This document shows, in pieces, positions 52,191 through 61,714 of a DNA stretch of 64,000 nt. The notes beneath the pieces are model-generated. The model was not told where the DNA came from and did not search any database. It saw nothing but the letters and a program-made list of their open reading frames with translations. Source of the stretch: Ascoidea asiatica (lineage: Eukaryota > Ascomycota > Saccharomycetes > Ascoideales > Ascoideaceae). Positions within the stretch are counted from its first letter, which is position 1, and every line of letters starts with the position of its first letter. The stretch covers positions 124,001 through 188,000 of the forward strand of contig BCKQ01000009.1 in NCBI GenBank assembly GCA_001600695.1, written 5' to 3'. The position numbers were made by a program, and so were the translations under genes.

Positions 52191-55100
52191 TTATGATCTT
52201 TTACTGAATAATTTTCCAAATCCTTTGAATGAACTTTTTGTTGAAACTGGACTTTCAGGTTCATGATATAAATAACTTGAACTAACTGATGATGCTCTAG
52301 TTTCTTTTCTAAATTCTTTAATATTAATATTCCAATTATTTTGATCTTCTTTTAAATGATTTCCACAATCTGGATTAATTTTAAATATACGAAATCCGTC
52401 ATTACTTATTTTTTTTAATCTTGAAGGTAATTTTATTGTATTTGAAAAATATTGTAATGAATGAAATGGATCAAGATAAAGTAATCTATTAGAATTTACA
52501 TCAATAAATGATCTACTAACTAAACTTAACAGAAATGTATCAATAATATTTGTATTCATCATATTTGGGTTTTCATTAGCTTCAAAAATATGCATTAATT
52601 TATTAACTTTTGAAACTCGTGCATAACATTCTCCTTTTAATTCTTCAAGAATATCAAAATTTATTGTAGATTGTGAAACTAATGATCCTTTTTCTCCTCG
52701 ATTACTATTATTTACTCTTTCATTTCCATTTAATTTTGTTTGTGCTTGATTAAGTTGAGTTGTTAATGATGATGATGGTCTTGATGATGGTTTACTCTTT
52801 GTTGATGTTGTTTCAAAATCAAAATGATCATTTCTAACTTTTATTGTTGATGTAATCAAAAAACAAAATTGTGTTAATCTTAAATATTTATCAATTAAAA
52901 ATGGATTTGTTGGTAATTCTTTTGCTAATTCTTGATTGGAAATTGTAATTTCTGGTCTAATAACCGTATCACTTAAATCTAAATATTTTTGTGATGAATC
53001 TATTTTTTTTTCTGTCATTTTATCTAAATAATCTAATAATTCCAATTCATGAACTTCAATAAATCTATTCATACACATAAGCCATGGTTCTTTAGCTCCA
53101 AATCTACCTCTATTTGAAAATGTTAATAAAATTTTTGCTAAAAGTGTTAATGTTCTCTTTGCGGGTCCGATTTGATGATCTTTTGCTAATAAAAATAATT
53201 TGGGATTTAAAATTGCTGGACAAAAAAATCTTAAAAATAAAAATCCAGTAATACAATTTAAAACTAATTGATAAACAAAATTTCTATCTAAATTTTTACA
53301 ATGATTTTCTAATTGATTTCTAAAAATTTTTAATTGATGTTTAATAGATTGTGGAATATCTGCACTTGAACGATAAATCATTCTCCATGTATCTTCCATA
53401 TAATTTAATAAATTTGTAAAATTGCTTTTAATTATTGCCTTTTTTTTAGCTTCATTTTTTTCATAAATTCTATTTGGGTCAATTTCACATGGTAATTCTT
53501 GATTATCAATTTTTAGTACTAATTTACCAATTGTTTTTTCTAAATATTCTTGTCCAATTCTAAAATTATATTTTTCTAAAGTTTTTGTTAAAATTGAATT
53601 TCCTCTAAATAATGTATTGAAATAATTTGCAGAAGCTGTTTTTAAAAGTAATTCATTATGTAATTGAGTTTTTTCATTTTTTTGTTTATTCATTAATGAT
53701 TTTTCTAACGTTAAATCAATATTACCTAATTCTTTATCAATTAAAGCTGCAAACCATTTATTTTCTAAATGTTTACTTTGAAAAATATCAAGAAACATTT
53801 GAGAATTTATTTCTAAATTATCAACTTGATCAACAAAATTATGTTCAATCATAAAATCAATTAATGTTGAAAGTGGAAATTTTTCTAAAAAATATTCTAA
53901 TTTTTGAAAATTTGATGGTGCTTGAGTAAACCAAGTTTCTGAACTTAATCTTAAACAAACTTGACCAACTTTTATATTTTGTTTATTATTATTTGAATCA
54001 GAGTACAGATTATTATTTGATAAATACATTGGAACTCTAGTTTCAAAACCTTCTTGAGTTTTTTGAAACATTGATTTTGAAACTCTAACTACACCAATGA
54101 TAATATCTTTTGGGGAAAATTTTCTTTCTTGATAATTTGTATTACTTGTTGAAGGCAGAAGTTTTTTCAGAACATTATTATGTTTAGATTGATTAATTTT
54201 ATTAACTGGAGAAGCTTTTATTACAACATCAAGATGATTACAAGTTGGAGGTAGATCAAATTCAAATTCTTCTCTCCAGAATGGATTATTAGAACTTTCA
54301 ACAATGGAACTTCTAGCCCAAGCAGTTCCTAAAAATTGAATTTCAGAATAGATTCCAGAAAGTCCTAAATAATTTGATTCTATATTATCATTTGAATTAT
54401 TGTCTCTTGAATTATTATCTCTTGAATTATTATCTCTTGAATTATCTCTTGAATTTTTAGTTTTAATTGAATTAGTGACAGTTTTTTGAAGTGTTGATTC
54501 AGCTTGTTGATCAAAAGAAGCTTCAAGAATATCAATTTTAACATTATGTTTAATTCTTAAAGCATTTTCCCAACTATAAGTTGAATGTAAACCTAAATAA
54601 GCTTTTGAAGTTAATGAAATTAAAACAACATACCAATCTTCTAAATCAATATGAAGAGTGAAATCTAAAATAATTCTTTTAAAAGTACAATTTTTTAATT
54701 CATTAAATTTATGTTTTGGATTTGGGATAAAAAAAGGAGAAGCAATTATTGAAGCATTAACCATTGGAGAATCTTCAATTAAATCATTATTATTTATATT
54801 ATTTTCAAATTTATTTGAAGGATTTTCATCATAAACACTTGAAACATTTATATATGGTTTTTTACCATCAAGTAAATGTTTTGTATATTTTTGTCTTAAA
54901 TCATTTAAAATTCCAATAAATAAAATATTTGAAGATTGAAAAATTGAATGATGAATATGCCTTATTTCAGAATCAAATAGAATTTTTATATTTATTGAAT
55001 AAAGTAAAGTACCATCAATTTCAGATAATAAATCTAAAATTCCATCATCTTTTAAAACACCCATTGCAAAAAACCAACCTTCATGAACTTTTGAAGAATC

Positions 55101-55724
55101 ATTTGGAAAAATAGTATTATTATTTAAAGTTGATTCAAATATTTTTTTATTTTGTTTTTGAATTGGACCAAAGACTCTAAATCTACAAACTAAAAGATTT
55201 TTTTGTTGTGGTTTATTTAAAGTAAAAAGTTTCTTACTATTATTAATATTATTATTATTACTATTGTTGTGAATATTATTATTATGATTATTAGGTATTG
55301 ATTGAGATTGATCTATGAAAGGATTTGAAATCATTGGAGGAGAAATTATACTTTTATTCATTACACCACCAATTTTCATATTTTGCCAAATCATTAAAGA
55401 AGATAATAATTTTGGAAAAGTTAAATCTTTATTATCAATTGATTTAATTCTTAAATAAACATTTTGAATAGTGTCATAATTTGAAATTCTAATAATATAA
55501 GGAGATTTAAAATTTATAAATTTTATTAAACATGAATGTAATGAATTTATTATAATATTTTTATCTTTTGGAGCATTTTTCCAATTTGTTGTATTTGAAG
55601 GACTTAAATTACTTGAAGCCAAATTTGAAATTGGAATTGTTGGAGAAGATATATAAGATAATTGATTACTATTATTTTTTGGAGAAGTACTTATATTTAT
55701 ATCACTATTATTATTACTATTGGA

Positions 55725-55779
<55 letters not shown>

Positions 55780-56063
55780 GAGGTTGTATTATTAAAAAAA
55801 TTATTATTATTATTAATAATTGGAGAATCTTTTGAATAAGTTTTCAGTATAATTAATTCACCTAGATTTGTAATTTCTAAATAATTTGTTTTCCATTCTA
55901 AATTTTTTTTAATAGATTTATGAGGATTTATATTTGAATTTGAATTTGAATTTAGAGAAGATGAAGAACTAGCAGTATTTATTGAATAATCTAATTCACC
56001 AAAGAAATAACCTTTATCTTCTTTCATTAGATGATAAAGTAAACTTCCAAAAGAGTTATTCAT
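52191..56063 (-). CDS. BUD2: RasGAP-family bud-site protein Bud2 (GAP for Rsr1)
   Basis: This 1290-residue protein matches Bud2/Cla2, the GTPase-activating protein for the Ras-like Rsr1/Bud1 at the presumptive bud site. After an Asn-rich N-terminus (poly-Asn of 18 or more near residues 95-112) there is a PH-like region. A C2-like region follows at about 490-640 (FLGTAWARSSIVESSNNPFW, REEFEFDLPP). The RasGAP domain spans about 740-1080. It has the FLRFFCPAILNPKLF hallmark at about 942-956 and GRFGAKEPWLMCMNRFI typical of Bud2. S. cerevisiae Bud2 has 1104 residues. Other inserts are a Ser-Arg-Asp-Asn repeat (SRDNNSRDN) near 535-555 and a Ser/Arg-rich region near 1085-1110. The gene is divergent from RTC3 across a GC-rich gap. 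Confidence 0.88.
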
Positions 56064-57689
56064 TTTGAATAGATTGATTTGATTGAATTGATTGACTTAT
56101 ATTGAATTGAATTGGATTGAATTGAAATTAGATTAAGCTGAAGTTGCTTGATATTGAGTCAATTAAAGATTAGAGTAAAGATTCAAATAAATAAAGATTG
56201 AGATAAAATGAAAATAAACGAAAGTAAAAGACAGAATGTCAGAAAATATAATGAATGAAATACTATAATTATAATATAGTATAATATAATATAATACAAT
56301 AAAAGTCAAAAAAAAGTATTTGAAATAATATATTGTAGAATATATTAAATATTATATAAAGAATAATGATTTACTTATTTATTTATAGTAATGTCCAGTT
56401 GGTAAAATATAATAATAGAGTACTTTAGTTTAATTTAGTTTAGTTTAATTCTCGAAGGATTTCAGTAAGTCCAAAAAGATAAAATAATTACCATAATAAT
56501 AGATTGAATAGTACTTTAGACCTTTACACAAACCTTTATACCTTTATTCCTTTATTTGACTATTTCATTATTATTTCAATTCTTTATTTCTTTATCTGCT
56601 AATAATTATTTATTAATGTTAAAAAAAACGGTGGACAGGTTTGAAGATACAGATGAAAGAAATATCTACGCGCTGCTGTGAATAAAGACTGCAAGCAAGG
56701 ACTGTGATTATCAACACGCGCGACTTGGTGGAAACAAAAGCTGCGTGGAAAAACAGAAGTTACGTTCACTTCTGTCGCCAATTAGTTTGAAAAGTTGCGT
56801 TGGGCATATCAATTAGAACTGTGCCAGGCTGTGCAGCGCTGTCCTTCCGGATCCCCAGCAGGCAGAACCGTTGCCGTTTCGACTGGTCGCCCGGACCATC
56901 CCTGCCTCCGGCGAGGCTGGTGCCCTCGGAATGCCTGCTGTCGCGATGGTGTCCGCGTGCCAGCATTCTTCTTGCTACCTCAGTACCAAACCAGTGGATG
57001 TTTCTGACGTCAGAATTCCTCTCTCTTGATACTCAGGTCTGAATGAATCTTGTTAAGTTCTTCTTAAGTTCTTCTTAAGTTCTTCTTAAGCTTACGACAA
57101 ACTTAAAATCAGCCTGCTTTTTCCTATTCTCCCGAAATGATAAATATGCACTGTCACCTGAGCATACTGTATCCATTTTTATGGTACTCTTATATTTTTT
57201 GTCGCCCATTTAGCGGGTCTCCTTTATATATCTGGAGATAAAGATAAGTTCTGGAGCTTTTAAGAACTGAGATGCAAACTTAAAAAAAGATCCTTTAATT
57301 TGAAAGACCTTTCGTCTGGGGTAATTTTTCATCTTTTGATTTTGTAATCATTTCATCTCATATCATCGTCATCACTTCGAGATACAGTAAAGGCTGCAAG
57401 CAATCAATATTCTAATTCACACTAGAGTTATAACAGTAAGTTAATACCGTCAGTTAATACAATCAGTATATTTATTGATTATTTCATTGACTATTTAAAT
57501 GAGTATTACTCCCTCCCTTATTTTAAATCTTGAAATTGAAATGATTTAGTTCTCTTTTTTTATTATTTTTATTTTCATTAAGTTTATTCAATTCATTCTT
57601 AAATATAACTAAATATATTTCAAGTACTATAATATTCCTATTATCAATTACAATCTTAATCTCTATTACTATTTCAATCAATCTTTATC
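56064..57689. promoter_or_regulatory. Divergent promoter region with the strongest GC-rich island, BUD2 and RTC3
   Basis: This gap is 1.6 kb. The BUD2 side is AT-rich with ATAATATAATAT repeats (56270-56300). A GC-rich island spans about 56630-57050, and the line 56821-56880 has 39 G/C of 60 by direct count. An 11-bp tandem repeat follows at 57053-57090. Then 57100-57420 is of mixed composition, including TTTAGCG (57209-57215), before a T-rich leader to the RTC3 start. Several small overlapping ORFs cross the island on both strands, and none is convincing. No tRNA was seen. Confidence 0.55.
57053..57090 (+). repeat. 11-bp tandem array, unit TTAAGTTCTTC (3.4 copies)
   Basis: Three exact copies and a partial fourth (TTAAG) directly abut the GC-rich island, about 600 bases upstream of the RTC3 start. 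The 11-bp period is the same as that of the array upstream of PMC1, although the units differ in sequence. Confidence 0.85.
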
Positions 57690-58145
57690 ATGGGTCAAAA
57701 TCCAGTATGTATTCTATTCTATTACTCAAGTAACTATATTACTTATTGACTATTATATAATCGATTAACTGACTAACTAACTAACTAAAAAATTATTATT
57801 CATATTTTATAGATTAAAACTTATTATTCTGGTGAAAATGCTGATTTTATAGGTTTTGTTGAATCTGAAGATGATATACAAAAATTTAGAAATGATGAAG
57901 TTAGTTTAAATGATATTGCTGCTAATTTCGAAGTTTATACAACAAGAAGTGGTCGTGGTTCAACTGGAATTATTGATCAAGCTTCACATTCTCAATTAAA
58001 AAATGAATTTGGTACAACTGATATAAATAAAATCTTAACTATAATTTTTAAAAATGGTGATTTTAAACCTTCAAAAAGTCTTCGTAGAAAATCTTTTTCT
58101 TCAAAAAATGATTCAAATAATTCTGGTGCTCAAAATTCTTTTTAA
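57690..58145 (+). CDS. RTC3: Rtc3/YHR087W-like protein with SBDS-type fold, two exons
   Basis: Exon 1 (57690-57704) encodes MGQNP, followed by a GTATGT donor. Exon 2 runs 57813-58145, giving 115 residues. The body IKTYYSGENADFIGFVESED aligns with yeast Rtc3 ([20 protein letters not shown]). FEVYTTRSGRGSTGIIDQAS with LKNEFGTTDINKILTIIFKN covers the rest of the single FYSH/SBDS-like domain. The Rtc3 family shares this fold with the N-terminal domain of the ribosome-maturation factor SBDS, and yeast Rtc3 is stress-induced and linked to RNA metabolism. The C-terminal ~25 residues are Ser/Lys/Asn-rich. The unspliced ORF starting inside exon 2 would lack part of the first beta strand. Confidence 0.88.
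57705..57812 (+). other. RTC3 intron
   Basis: 108-base intron after the fifth codon, phase 0. Donor GTATGT, repeated CTAACTAACTAAC branch-point region and acceptor TAG. In-frame stops lie inside it. Confidence 0.88.
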
Positions 58146-58193
58146 TATATATATTATATAATATATAAAATAAAAAAAATAACTCAAAGGTTT

Positions 58194-61007
58194 CTACTTT
58201 TTTTTATTACTCTTATTACTCTTACTACTCTTATTATTTTTACTCTTAAATATATCTAACATTATAGAGGCTCGTCTAAATAAATCATGTCCATTCCCTA
58301 TCTTAACTCCATTACTCTTATTAATTTCTTTAACTTCTTTACCTCTTTTATCAATTGGACTATTCACTCTTTTCATATTATTATCTTCTATTTTTTTATT
58401 ATAACTATACTCTCTTTTAAGTGTCAAACTTTCTCTTGATTCATCTTTTTTTTTAAAGCTTGAAGAACTAAGTCTAAATGATCTAGATGCTTTAAAAGAT
58501 GAATTTCTCTTCATTTTCTCAAATGTTTTATCAACTTCTCTATTAACTTCTTTATTTTCAATAATATCTGAAAGTTTTGGTAACTCTTTACTCCAAACTT
58601 CCATCAATTCTTTTTCAATCATAAGTCTTGTGGATTTTTTAATTCCTAGAATTGAAATACTATTATGATATTCACTATCATTATTTTTTTTACTTTTTTT
58701 ATTTCTTATCGAATTTCTAAATGATCCATTTCTCAATGATCCATTCCTAATACTTTTAAATGTGAAAAAATTTCCATTTCCATTTCCATTTCCATTTCCA
58801 GTACCACGTTCATTTTCTTCAATCTCATTTGTACTATCCTTATTTATATCAACATTAATATTTCCCATTTTTATTTCCAAAGTCCCTTCTTTTTTTTTTT
58901 TTTCTTCTTCTTCTTCTTCTTCATAATTTTTATCTAAAATTGGTATTTTAAAAGGTATAATTGATGAAAAATAACAATCTTTAAATCCAATTTTTGGATC
59001 AACTTTAATTTTTTCAACATTAACTTCAATTGGTATTAAATCTATTGGTTTTAAGCATATTGGTAATATACCAGTTTCAATAGAATTATCTGAATTTGAA
59101 TAATTAATTTTATATGGTCCTGAAATAAATTCAAGAATTAAGTTTATATTCTCTTTCCAAATTTTTATATCATTTTTAAGCCATCCAATAAATAAAATTT
59201 CATAAACTGCAAATTTAAATTCAAAAATTAATTTAAAACAATTGTTTTGATTTTTATTCAAAATTTTTAATCCATTTTCCATATTAAATAAAGATTTATT
59301 ATTTTTATTTTTAATTATATTATTTTCTTCAAATGATAACATTTCACAATTACATAAAGGTATTATGAATTTTATTAAAAACTTCTTATTTTTATTTTTA
59401 CTCTGGCTTTGATTTTGTTTCTGATTTTGGTTATTACTTATTTCTGCTAAAATTAAACTTGATTTGAATAAAAATAAAGCAAGATTTTCTGCATTTACAT
59501 CTTTATCATTTTCATTATTTTTTGAAGCCCAGACACAACATAATGATCCAATTAATATTGGTTCCCCAAAAAATTGAAAATCAAAATTTATATTATTACT
59601 GGCATTATTATTAATTGGATATGATAAATTTTTTGTGCAATAATCATTAACTTCATTACCTGAACATAAACTTGAAATTGAATTTAATAAATTTAATTGC
59701 GATTGTATAGAATTAAAAGATTTTTTAATTAAATTATGAGATTTTTCATCATCTGTAATTAAAGTATTTTTTAAAAGATTATCTAAAAATAAACCATATT
59801 TTGAAACTCTTGAAATTGGTAAAAATAATAATGAAGAAAAAGAAAGATCAATTTTAAAGTTATTGTTTTGATTTTTATTATTATTATTATTATCATTTAA
59901 AGAAAATTGATTTGATTTTAAGTAATTTTCATAACCTTTCATAATATTATTCAAATTTTGATTTTTAGTGTTAGTATCAGTATCACTATTATTTTTTAAT
60001 TTTATAATATTTTGAACAATCATATAAAGATTAAAATATTGTTCATAATAATAGGAAGATATAGCATTTTTTTCAATTTGATTTGAAATAACTGCCGAGA
60101 GTAAAGTTGAAGAAATTTTATTTTTTATCAAACCTAAATCATCTTCAAAATAATCATTATCATTATTGTTATTATAATCTTCAACTTCATTTCCATATAT
60201 ATTTTGATTTCCATTTTCAATTTCACTTGAATTTTCATTTAAATTTGAAGATGAAGAAATTTTAAATTTATTATTAATTTTAATTAAATTATAATAAAAA
60301 TTTTGTTGATTTTGAATAATTAAATTTAAAAAATAATTAAGTTGAATAATTGGATTATAATTAATTTTAAAACAATCTAATTTTAATAAAGAAGAAATAT
60401 AATTATCATTTAAAATTTTTAATGAATTTATATAAATATTTTCACTTTGAATCAATTCTTCAATTAGTTTAATTCTTTTGAAAGTTCTTTTATAAGTTGG
60501 GGAATTTAAAGAAGGTGAATGAGATAATAATAGTATATTTGCAGGAGAATTTGAAAGGGAAGAGAAAGAATAGGAATAGGAACAAGAAGGAGCAGATTGT
60601 AAATTTGAAAGAACTCTATTGAGATTGTTATTCTGGTTTTCAAATTCGTTTTCATTTTGTAAATGATTACTATTATTATTAAAGCCAATAATATTTGAAG
60701 AATAATTATCCATATTAATATCTCTTGGAGATATTAAATCGGATAATGAATTTGAATAAATTGAAGTTATATTTTCATTTGAAGAATTGAAGTCATTTAA
60801 TTTTAGATCAGATTTTGATTCTAATTTTGAATCAATTGAAGTAATTTGATTTGAATTAATTTTATTTAAACCATAATCACTGAAACAAATTTGAAAAAAA
60901 GAATTATCTAAGTAAACAGATTGATTACCTTTATTTGTTTTTAAATCTTCAATATCTTTTGATTGTATAACTAAAGGTGATAAAGCAGATGGTGGAAGTG
61001 AAAACAT
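58194..61007 (-). CDS. DH-PH Rho guanine-nucleotide exchange factor, ortholog uncertain
   Basis: This 937-residue protein has a Dbl-homology domain at about 173-447. It begins with FKRIKLIEELIQSENIYINS, a typical first helix, and includes LPISRVSKYGLFLDNLLKNT, the hallmark late DH helix. A PH-like region follows at about 475-630 (FLIKFIIPLCNCEMLSFEEN; VYEILFIGWLKNDIKIWKEN). The first 170 residues are Ser/Asn-rich. The C-terminal ~300 residues are basic and Ser-rich with GNGNGNGNG and RNGSLRNGS repeats and a Lys-rich end. There is no CH or PB1 domain (unlike Cdc24), no CNH domain (unlike Rom1/Rom2), and the protein is far shorter than Bud3 or Tus1. It probably activates a Rho or Cdc42-type GTPase in polarity or cytokinesis. 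Asn inserts inside the DH domain blur the family assignment. Confidence 0.72.
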   Translation of the reverse strand: MFSLPPSALSPLVIQSKDIEDLKTNKGNQSVYLDNSFFQICFSDYGLNKINSNQITSIDSKLESKSDLKLNDFNSSNENITSIYSNSLSDLISPRDINMDNYSSNIIGFNNNSNHLQNENEFENQNNNLNRVLSNLQSAPSCSYSYSFSSLSNSPANILLLSHSPSLNSPTYKRTFKRIKLIEELIQSENIYINSLKILNDNYISSLLKLDCFKINYNPIIQLNYFLNLIIQNQQNFYYNLIKINNKFKISSSSNLNENSSEIENGNQNIYGNEVEDYNNNNDNDYFEDDLGLIKNKISSTLLSAVISNQIEKNAISSYYYEQYFNLYMIVQNIIKLKNNSDTDTNTKNQNLNNIMKGYENYLKSNQFSLNDNNNNNKNQNNNFKIDLSFSSLLFLPISRVSKYGLFLDNLLKNTLITDDEKSHNLIKKSFNSIQSQLNLLNSISSLCSGNEVNDYCTKNLSYPINNNASNNINFDFQFFGEPILIGSLCCVWASKNNENDKDVNAENLALFLFKSSLILAEISNNQNQKQNQSQSKNKNKKFLIKFIIPLCNCEMLSFEENNIIKNKNNKSLFNMENGLKILNKNQNNCFKLIFEFKFAVYEILFIGWLKNDIKIWKENINLILEFISGPYKINYSNSDNSIETGILPICLKPIDLIPIEVNVEKIKVDPKIGFKDCYFSSIIPFKIPILDKNYEEEEEEEKKKKEGTLEIKMGNINVDINKDSTNEIEENERGTGNGNGNGNGNFFTFKSIRNGSLRNGSFRNSIRNKKSKKNNDSEYHNSISILGIKKSTRLMIEKELMEVWSKELPKLSDIIENKEVNREVDKTFEKMKRNSSFKASRSFRLSSSSFKKKDESRESLTLKREYSYNKKIEDNNMKRVNSPIDKRGKEVKEINKSNGVKIGNGHDLFRRASIMLDIFKSKNNKSSKSNKSNKKK

Positions 61008-61714
61008 TTTAGTTCTATTGAATGTTGATTATATTAGCAATTTATTTTTAGTTTCTAGGTAATAATAGTCATTGAAAATATATAACTTATATCATTTATT
61101 CATTAAAGCAAATTATGTTATTTTCTTCCTGGCGATAGAAGCCTAGTGATGGTGATGATGATTCTTCTAAATTGTTGTTTTTATTCCAACGTTGTTTGAT
61201 TCTTCTGATTCTAATAATTATTATGAGTTTTCTTTCATTTTGATTATTGAATATCGAACATTAAATATTTGCCTCTTCAGTCCAGTGCTGAAGACAAGAA
61301 TACCTCGGCGCTAAATAAAAGCCATCTGTTTCAAATGCAGCTGTTTCTGGTGCTTCTGAAGCCAGTTCCAGCGCCACTCTCAACGTGGTGTTTTGTGCCT
61401 GCTGCGATTCTGTCTGCTAACAGAAACTTCAAGGAGTTTTGTGTTCTGTTCTTCATTCTCTATTCTTCATTCTCTGTTCTTCATTCTCTGTTATTTATTC
61501 TTTATTCTTCATTGCCACCTGGAAACTGAATCCACTTCTTTTGTGCTTTGCCAGCGATAAATAAATCCAAAATAACTTTATTAGCTTTTATTAGTTTTTA
61601 TCAATTGATCAGAAAATACTTTTAAAGAAATCAAAAAGTTATAAAAAATGCCAATTGAAAGATTTTAAAGATTTTAAGTCTTGAATGTATTAATATTTTA
61701 ACATCCAAGAAAAA
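61008..61714. promoter_or_regulatory. Divergent promoter region, RhoGEF and SMK1
   Basis: This 707-base gap has a GC-rich island at about 61265-61435 containing GGCGCTAAAT (CGCTAAA core at 61309-61315). A tandem CATTCTCTGTTCTT-type pyrimidine repeat follows at about 61450-61510. A GCCACCTGG word (61513-61521) reads as GGTGGCAAT on the minus strand, one base off the Rpn4 element. TTTTGTG at 61539-61545 is a CACAAAA core on the minus strand. The 86-codon plus ORF at 61269-61529 appears incidental. Confidence 0.5.
61539..61545 (-). promoter_or_regulatory. Possible mid-sporulation element core (CACAAAA)
   Basis: The minus strand reads GCACAAAA, which fits the CRCAAAW core of the Ndt80-bound middle sporulation element. 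It lies 170 bases upstream of the SMK1 start. SMK1 is an Ndt80-regulated middle sporulation gene in S. cerevisiae. The leading G of the full consensus is absent and a 7-mer is weak evidence. Confidence 0.25.

Noticed and set aside
56795-57042. 70- and 80-codon ORFs in the strongest GC-rich island
   Set aside because: They overlap in two frames and oppose a minus-strand ORF. Composition explains them.
57053-57090. Heat-shock element in the TTAAGTTCTTC array
   Set aside because: GAA units occur only as direct repeats with 11-bp spacing. The inverted nGAAnnTTCn arrangement required for Hsf1 is absent.
1600-61540. tRNA genes inside the GC-rich islands
   Set aside because: I looked on both strands for T-arm words such as GGTTCGANTCC and for flanking cloverleaf arms and found none. 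A covariance scan would be decisive.
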